Below are positions 6,662 to 10,565 of a stretch of 10,565 nt of DNA, in pieces. The position numbers and the translations under genes were made by a program. A model generated the notes under the pieces. That model was given only the letters and a program-made list of their open reading frames with translations. It was not told the origin of the DNA and searched no databases. Source of the DNA: Gammaproteobacteria bacterium (GTDB lineage Bacteria > Pseudomonadota > Gammaproteobacteria > Steroidobacterales > Steroidobacteraceae); the NCBI GenBank assembly GCA_027451085.1, contig DAIDKA010000099.1, positions 1-10,565 of the forward strand, read 5' to 3'. Each line of letters opens with the position of its first letter. Position 1 is the stretch's first letter.

Positions 6662-7411
6662 CTAGGGTTTCACGAACTTGAGGATGAACTGGTCCGTCTT
6701 GCCACGGATGGCGGGGTCGAACACCTTGAGTGTGTGATCGTCCTGCGGGTTGTGCAGCGCGTCGCTGCTGCCGGCCAGCCCGAAGCCCGCGGCGGTGACC
6801 TCGGCCGTCACGGTCTCGGGATCGATACGGTGCAGGGTCCTGGTGTCATTGGTGCCGTGGCCCGATGCTGCAGCGTGATCGATGATGATGTAGACGCCGC
6901 CGTGCTTCAGTGCCTCGAACACGTGCTTGTTGAAAGCAGCGATGTCCGCGTTGGGTATGTTGTGCAGGTCGTGGTAGTTGTCCGAGGTCCACACGACGTC
7001 CACCGGATGCGGCAGGCCCAGCGCCTGCGCGGTGGTTGTCAATGTGAGCGCCGATATGTTCCCGTAGTGCGGATCGGCGGCCAGGGCAGCGATCGGGTCC
7101 GGCCGGGCCGGTGCGCCCGGGCGTGGCGGGGGGGAGAGCGCGTAGACGTGGCCGGAGGGGCCGGCGAGCACGCTCAGCAGGCGCGTGAAATAGCCGCTCC
7201 CGGGCAGGAGTTCCGCCACCTGCGCGCCGGGCTTGATGCCGACGAAAGCAAGGGTCTGGGCCGGCTTGCGGCCGGCGTCGCGGGCGGTGTCCGCGGCAGG
7301 GCGGGCACTGTCGGCGACGGCTGCGGCGACCGGCGCCGGAATATCCGCGGCCAGGCAGGATGCGGACAGGCAGGCGGCGAGTGCCGTGGATGCAAACCAG
7401 GATGCGCGCAT
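6662..7411 (-). CDS. Exported SAM-methyltransferase-like protein
   Basis: This 249-residue protein resembles the predicted class I methyltransferases of the COG4798 type. The N-terminus is a signal peptide: R2, a hydrophobic stretch, then CLAA before DIPA (likely cut near residue 22). LAAC (11-14) also fits a lipobox, but the hydrophobic core before it would be short. The mature part starts with RPAADTARDAGRKPAQTLAF, a pattern I associate with this group. A Rossmann motif I-like VAELLPGSGYFTRLL follows, then VDVVWTSDNYHDLHN (motif II region) and GGVYIIIDHAA. The start is ATG 7411, with a strong GGGGGGAA purine tract upstream. It is convergent with the ZIP gene with no bases between the stops, and divergent from the exonuclease gene. 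Substrate is unknown. A SAM enzyme outside the cytoplasm is odd, since no periplasmic SAM pool is established. Confidence 0.8.
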   Translation of the reverse strand: MRASWFASTALAACLSASCLAADIPAPVAAAVADSARPAADTARDAGRKPAQTLAFVGIKPGAQVAELLPGSGYFTRLLSVLAGPSGHVYALSPPPRPGAPARPDPIAALAADPHYGNISALTLTTTAQALGLPHPVDVVWTSDNYHDLHNIPNADIAAFNKHVFEALKHGGVYIIIDHAAASGHGTNDTRTLHRIDPETVTAEVTAAGFGLAGSSDALHNPQDDHTLKVFDPAIRGKTDQFILKFVKP

Positions 7412-7435
7412 GAGCTTCCCCCCTTCAATGGTGGC

Positions 7436-7471
7436 CCATCATAGGCGTGGCATTCGTGCCGTGCCATCATA
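7436..7471. repeat. Direct repeat CCATCATA in a divergent promoter region
   Basis: CCATCATA occurs at 7436-7443 and again at 7464-7471, 28 bases apart start to start, inside the 65-base gap between the divergent methyltransferase-like and exonuclease genes. Between them GGCA-TTCG-TGCC (7449-7460) can form a small tetraloop hairpin. A shared operator is possible; eight matching bases are weak evidence. Confidence 0.25.
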
Positions 7472-7476
7472 CCTGG

Positions 7477-8298
7477 ATGAAAATCTATTCCTGGAACGTC
7501 AACGGTATCCGCGCGGTCCTGAAAAAGGGCACCTTCCAGAAGTTCGTGGAGGAGCATCAGCCCGATGTGCTGTGCCTGCAGGAGACCAAGGCCACGCGCG
7601 ATCAGGTCGAGATCGACATGAGCGGGTACCACGAATACTGGAATTCCGCGGTCAAGAAAGGCTACTCCGGCACCGCCCTGTTTTCGCGCCAGGAGCCGCT
7701 GTCGGTGGTCAACGGCTTTCCGCACGCATTCGCAAAGCGCTACAGCTTTGCGGACGAACTGGAACGCGACAGTGCCGAGGAGGGGCGGGTCATCACGGCC
7801 GAGTATCCGGGCTGCTACGTGGTCACGGTGTACACGCCCAACGCCAAGGACGACCTGAGCCGGCTGGCGCTGAGGCACAAGCACTGGGATCCGGCGTTCC
7901 TCGACTACTGCGTGCAGTTGCAGCAGGAAAAGCCCGTGGTGTTCTGCGGCGACCTCAACGTTGCCCATACCGAGCTCGACCTTTCCAACCCCGGCCCCAA
8001 CCGCGGCAAGAAGGGCTTCACGGACGAGGAGCGCGAGGGGTTCCAGAACTTCGTCGATGCCGGGTTCGTGGACACGTTCCGCATCTTCAAGCAGGGCAAT
8101 GGCCACTACACGTGGTGGAGCCATTTCGCCAATGCGCGCGCGCGCAACATCGGGTGGAGAATCGACTACGTGCTGGTGTCCGCGCCGCTGCGCGGGGCTG
8201 TGCAGGCTGCGGCCATCCATCCGGACGTCATGGGCAGCGATCATTGCCCGGTGAGCATTGAGTTGAATATCCAGGCGTTACGATCCGGGGCGGTGTGA
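7477..8298 (+). CDS. xth: Exodeoxyribonuclease III (AP endonuclease, ExoA/Xth family)
   Basis: This is a 273-residue Mg-dependent nuclease of the EEP fold that cuts DNA at abasic sites and removes 3' blocking groups and 3' nucleotides in base-excision repair. Every landmark is present: WNVNGIRA (N7), LQETK with metal ligand E36, VYTPN with Y119, GDLN with D159 and N161, and SDHCP with D255 and H256. These correspond to E. coli ExoIII E34, Y109, D151, N153, D258 and H259. NPGPNRGKKGFTDEER and WRIDYVLVS are also typical. ATG 7477 starts with the family's usual MKIYSWNVNG; the in-frame GTG 7447 would add ten residues with no match. Little Shine-Dalgarno is visible, so translation may depend on a short or absent leader. 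The dioxygenase gene begins 37 bases after the stop. Confidence 0.95.
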   Translation: MKIYSWNVNGIRAVLKKGTFQKFVEEHQPDVLCLQETKATRDQVEIDMSGYHEYWNSAVKKGYSGTALFSRQEPLSVVNGFPHAFAKRYSFADELERDSAEEGRVITAEYPGCYVVTVYTPNAKDDLSRLALRHKHWDPAFLDYCVQLQQEKPVVFCGDLNVAHTELDLSNPGPNRGKKGFTDEEREGFQNFVDAGFVDTFRIFKQGNGHYTWWSHFANARARNIGWRIDYVLVSAPLRGAVQAAAIHPDVMGSDHCPVSIELNIQALRSGAV

Positions 8299-8324
8299 TA
8301 CCCGTCCGGCGGTTTCCAGCAGGC

Positions 8325-8330
8325 AGGAGG
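8325..8330 (+). promoter_or_regulatory. Consensus Shine-Dalgarno for the dioxygenase gene
   Basis: AGGAGG lies 5 bases before ATG 8336. It fixes this start over the second in-frame ATG at 8345 and predicts strong translation, in contrast to the poor site before the exonuclease gene. Confidence 0.75.
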
Positions 8331-8335
8331 CTTTC

Positions 8336-9268
8336 ATGGGGCTCATGCGACTTCATCCGACCGGAAAATTCGACAACTCGGCCACCCGCTACGCCCATAT
8401 CGTGGCCAAGCCCCTGGCGGCATCGATGGGGGCGGAGATCTGCAATGTGGACATCACCCGGATATCCGATGAGCAGTTCGCGGAGGTACGGGATGCGCTG
8501 TTCCGCCACAAGATGCTCTACTTCCGTGGCCAGCGGCTCAGCCACGCCGAGCACGAGGCTTTCAGCCTCAGGCTGGGGCCCTTCGCCGAGGACGCCTACA
8601 CCAGCGGCGTCCCCGGGCACCGCAACGTGCACCCGCTGATCAAGGAGGCTGACGACCAGTCGAAGATGGTCTTCGGCGAGGGCTGGCATACGGATTCCCC
8701 GTTCCTTCCCGAGCCGCCCTCGATCACCATCCTGCGCTCGATCGAGGTGCCGCCCTACGGCGGCGATACTACTTTTGCGAATTCCGCGCTGGCCTACCGC
8801 AACCTCAGCGACACCTACCGCCGCCTGATCCAGGACCTGCGGGTGCATTTCTCACTGCGTGATGTCCTGCGGTCCGCGCAGGCCGCCGTCGAGGAGCGCG
8901 ACAGTCCCATCGGCCGTCTTGCCGCCACGCGCAAGTCCGAGCAGCTGTCCGAGGACCTGCAGCGCAAGATCCGCGGCAGCCATCACCCCATGGTGCGCAC
9001 CCACCCGGTGACGGGCGAGAAGTCGCTGTACGTGGATGGCGCCTACGCCGTCGGCATCGAGGGCATGACTGACGAGGAGTCCTTCCCGATCCTGCGCTAC
9101 CTCAGTGACCACATCACGCAGCCGGCATTCGCCTGCAGGCTGCGCTGGGAACCGGACATGCTGGCGCTGTGGGACAACCGCCTGTGCGTGCACCAGGCTT
9201 ACAATGACTACCAGGGCCATCGCCGCGAGCTCTACCGCACCACGGTGGTTGGCGAGAAGCCGGTCTAG
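8336..9268 (+). CDS. TauD/TfdA-family Fe(II)/2-oxoglutarate dioxygenase
   Basis: This 310-residue cytoplasmic enzyme belongs to the TauD/TfdA family, whose members hydroxylate small organic acids, sulfonates or aryloxyacids while turning 2-oxoglutarate and O2 into succinate and CO2. The iron triad is H118-x-D120 in GWHTDSPF and distal H286 in LCVHQAYND. R297 and R301 in HRRELYRTT lie 11 and 15 residues after H286, the same spacing as the 2-oxoglutarate-binding arginines of TauD (H255, R266, R270). The N-terminal half has the family's GAEICNVDIT and LYFRGQRLSHAEHEAF. It is somewhat longer than TauD and TfdA, with extra sequence between the two halves (about 180-225). Substrate is unknown; TauD-type naming should not be read as taurine use. 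It sits 22 bases before a ThDP decarboxylase gene and probably shares its transcript. Confidence 0.9.
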   Translation: MGLMRLHPTGKFDNSATRYAHIVAKPLAASMGAEICNVDITRISDEQFAEVRDALFRHKMLYFRGQRLSHAEHEAFSLRLGPFAEDAYTSGVPGHRNVHPLIKEADDQSKMVFGEGWHTDSPFLPEPPSITILRSIEVPPYGGDTTFANSALAYRNLSDTYRRLIQDLRVHFSLRDVLRSAQAAVEERDSPIGRLAATRKSEQLSEDLQRKIRGSHHPMVRTHPVTGEKSLYVDGAYAVGIEGMTDEESFPILRYLSDHITQPAFACRLRWEPDMLALWDNRLCVHQAYNDYQGHRRELYRTTVVGEKPV

Positions 9269-9280
9269 GCGCAAGCAGTT

Positions 9281-9288
9281 GAGGTGAT
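9281..9288 (+). promoter_or_regulatory. Near-perfect Shine-Dalgarno for the decarboxylase gene
   Basis: GAGGTGAT is fully complementary to the 16S rRNA anti-Shine-Dalgarno end. Its GAGG core is 6 bases from ATG 9291. It fixes the start and suggests high expression. Confidence 0.75.
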
Positions 9289-9290
9289 CC

Positions 9291-10565
9291 ATGCCGACAG
9301 TCAGCCAGGTAACCCTTGCCCTCCTGCGGGACCTGGGCATCACGACGATCTTTGGCAACCCCGGATCGACGGAGCTGCCGATGTTCAAGGACTTTCCAGC
9401 GGATTTCCGCTACGTGCTCGGCCTGCAGGAGGCGGTGGTGCTCGGCATGGCGGATGGTTTCGCCCAGGCGACGCGCAACGCGGCGCTGGTGAACCTGCAC
9501 AGCTCGGCGGGCACCGGCCATGCGCTGGGCAACCTGTTCACGGCCTTCAAGAACCAGACCCCCCTGATCGTCACGGCCGGCCAGCAGGCGCGCTCCATCA
9601 TCCCCTTCGAGCCTTTCCTGTTCGCGGAACGGCCCACGGAGTTTCCGCGCCCGTTCGTGAAGTGGGCCATCGAGCCCGCCAGCGCGGCGGATGTTCCGCG
9701 CGCGATCGCCCGCGCCTACTACGAAGCCATGACACCGCCTTGCGGACCGACGTTCGTGTCGATCCCGATCGATGACTGGGAGGCGGCTGCGGAGCCCATC
9801 AGCGGACGCCGGATCACGACCGTGAACCCCGGTGATCCGGCCACCATCGCGGAACTGGCGCAGGCACTGCAGCGCGCGCAGCGTCCGGCCTTCGTGCTGG
9901 GCGCAGGCGTCGCGCGCGACCAGGCCTGGAACGCCCTGCTGGAACTGGCGCAGCGGCAGCGTGTGGCGGTGTACGTCGCGCCGTTCGCCAGCCGCAACGT
10001 ATTTCCCGAGGATCACCGCCTGTTCAAGGGCTTCCTGCCCGCGGACCGGGAACGCATCGTGGCGGGCCTGCAGTCCCACGATCTGGTGGTCGTTTTCGGC
10101 GGCCCGCTGAACCTCTACCACGTGGAAGGCAAGGGGCCGCACATGCCGCCGGGCGCATCCTGCTGGCTGGTGGGTGATCATCCCGGCCAACTGGCGTGGG
10201 CGCCCCAGGGCCGGGGTCTGCTGGGCAATACGCGCAAGGTCGCCGAGCAGCTGCTGGCGCAAGTCCAAGCGAGCGACCGTGCGCCGCCCGATCCCAGGCC
10301 CGCGCCGCCTGCGCCGGATGCAGGCGTGCTGAACGACAGCCTTGCGATGCAGCGCATCGACGCGCTGTTGCCGGACACCGCGATCGTCGTCGAGGAAGCG
10401 CCATCGAGCCGGCCTGCGATGCAGCAGTACCTGCGACTTCGGCAGCCGGACAGCTTCTACACCACGGCCAGTGGCGGACTCGGATATTCGCTGCCTGCCG
10501 CGGTGGGGGTGGCCATGGGTTCTCCCGGCCGCCGCGTGGTTGCAATACTGGGCGACGGCTCCGCG
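9291..10565 (+). CDS. Benzoylformate decarboxylase-like ThDP enzyme, 5' portion
   Basis: The first 425 codons are present; the gene runs off the right edge, and family members are about 530 residues long. It is a thiamine-diphosphate enzyme closest to benzoylformate decarboxylase (MdlC), which converts phenylglyoxylate to benzaldehyde and CO2. Active-site residues fall at P. putida MdlC positions: S26 in GNPGSTELP, E47 in LQEAVV (cofactor activation) and H70 in NLHSSAGTGHALG. H277 in NLYH aligns with H281 of MdlC, four residues off. FVKWAIEPASAADVPRA and IPIDDWE also match. The C-terminal ThDP domain begins with GGLGYSLPAAVGV, and the window stops inside the GDG...N cofactor motif, at GDGSA. 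Other ThDP decarboxylases are less likely because both catalytic His match MdlC. No mandelate racemase, mandelate dehydrogenase or benzaldehyde dehydrogenase gene is visible. Substrate remains uncertain. Confidence 0.88.
   Translation, partial: MPTVSQVTLALLRDLGITTIFGNPGSTELPMFKDFPADFRYVLGLQEAVVLGMADGFAQATRNAALVNLHSSAGTGHALGNLFTAFKNQTPLIVTAGQQARSIIPFEPFLFAERPTEFPRPFVKWAIEPASAADVPRAIARAYYEAMTPPCGPTFVSIPIDDWEAAAEPISGRRITTVNPGDPATIAELAQALQRAQRPAFVLGAGVARDQAWNALLELAQRQRVAVYVAPFASRNVFPEDHRLFKGFLPADRERIVAGLQSHDLVVVFGGPLNLYHVEGKGPHMPPGASCWLVGDHPGQLAWAPQGRGLLGNTRKVAEQLLAQVQASDRAPPDPRPAPPAPDAGVLNDSLAMQRIDALLPDTAIVVEEAPSSRPAMQQYLRLRQPDSFYTTASGGLGYSLPAAVGVAMGSPGRRVVAILGDGSA

Noticed and set aside
9114..10268. 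Minus-strand frame opposite the dioxygenase and decarboxylase genes
   Set aside because: The plus strand encodes two proteins with intact catalytic motifs here; the minus frame has none.

Overview
The window is gene-dense, GC-rich bacterial DNA with short gaps and no mobile element, CRISPR array, rRNA or tRNA that I can see. Gene content (a His-tailed SlyD, a Dcp-type M3 peptidase, a hopanoid-associated glycosyltransferase HpnB, an AAHS-type transporter and a benzoylformate-decarboxylase-like enzyme) points to a high-GC proteobacterium, most likely gamma- or betaproteobacterial. I cannot name the genus from sequence alone. No gap between genes reaches 300 bases; the longest is the 178-base slyD/dcp divergent region.

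Layout, left to right. (1) The 3' end of a lysozyme-like/SLT transglycosylase gene runs off the left edge and ends at 461. (2) After a 116-base spacer with two inverted repeats come an AAHS-like MFS transporter (578-1924, GTG start) and, 14 bases later, hpnB (1939-3075, TTG start). These two look co-transcribed. (3) slyD lies convergent on the minus strand (3111-3593). (4) dcp (3772-5910) is divergent from slyD and is followed at once by a ZIP-family metal transporter ending at 6661. (5) A minus-strand gene for an exported SAM-methyltransferase-like protein (6662-7411) abuts the ZIP gene stop to stop. (6) Divergent from it is a rightward run: exodeoxyribonuclease III (7477-8298), a TauD/TfdA-type Fe(II)/2-oxoglutarate dioxygenase (8336-9268) and a thiamine-diphosphate decarboxylase related to benzoylformate decarboxylase (9291 to beyond the right edge).

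How the genes may work together. Most are housekeeping or envelope functions that are simply neighbours: wall turnover, hopanoid lipid modification, prolyl isomerisation and nickel handling, dipeptide release, metal uptake and DNA repair. The pair that most looks like a dedicated pathway is the dioxygenase plus the ThDP decarboxylase. They are 22 bases apart, each has a strong Shine-Dalgarno sequence, and all the active-site residues inside the window are intact. The mandelate-pathway partners usually found with MdlC are not visible. An oxygenase feeding a 2-keto acid to a decarboxylase is an inference; the substrate is unknown. The second puzzle is the methyltransferase-like protein with an export signal.
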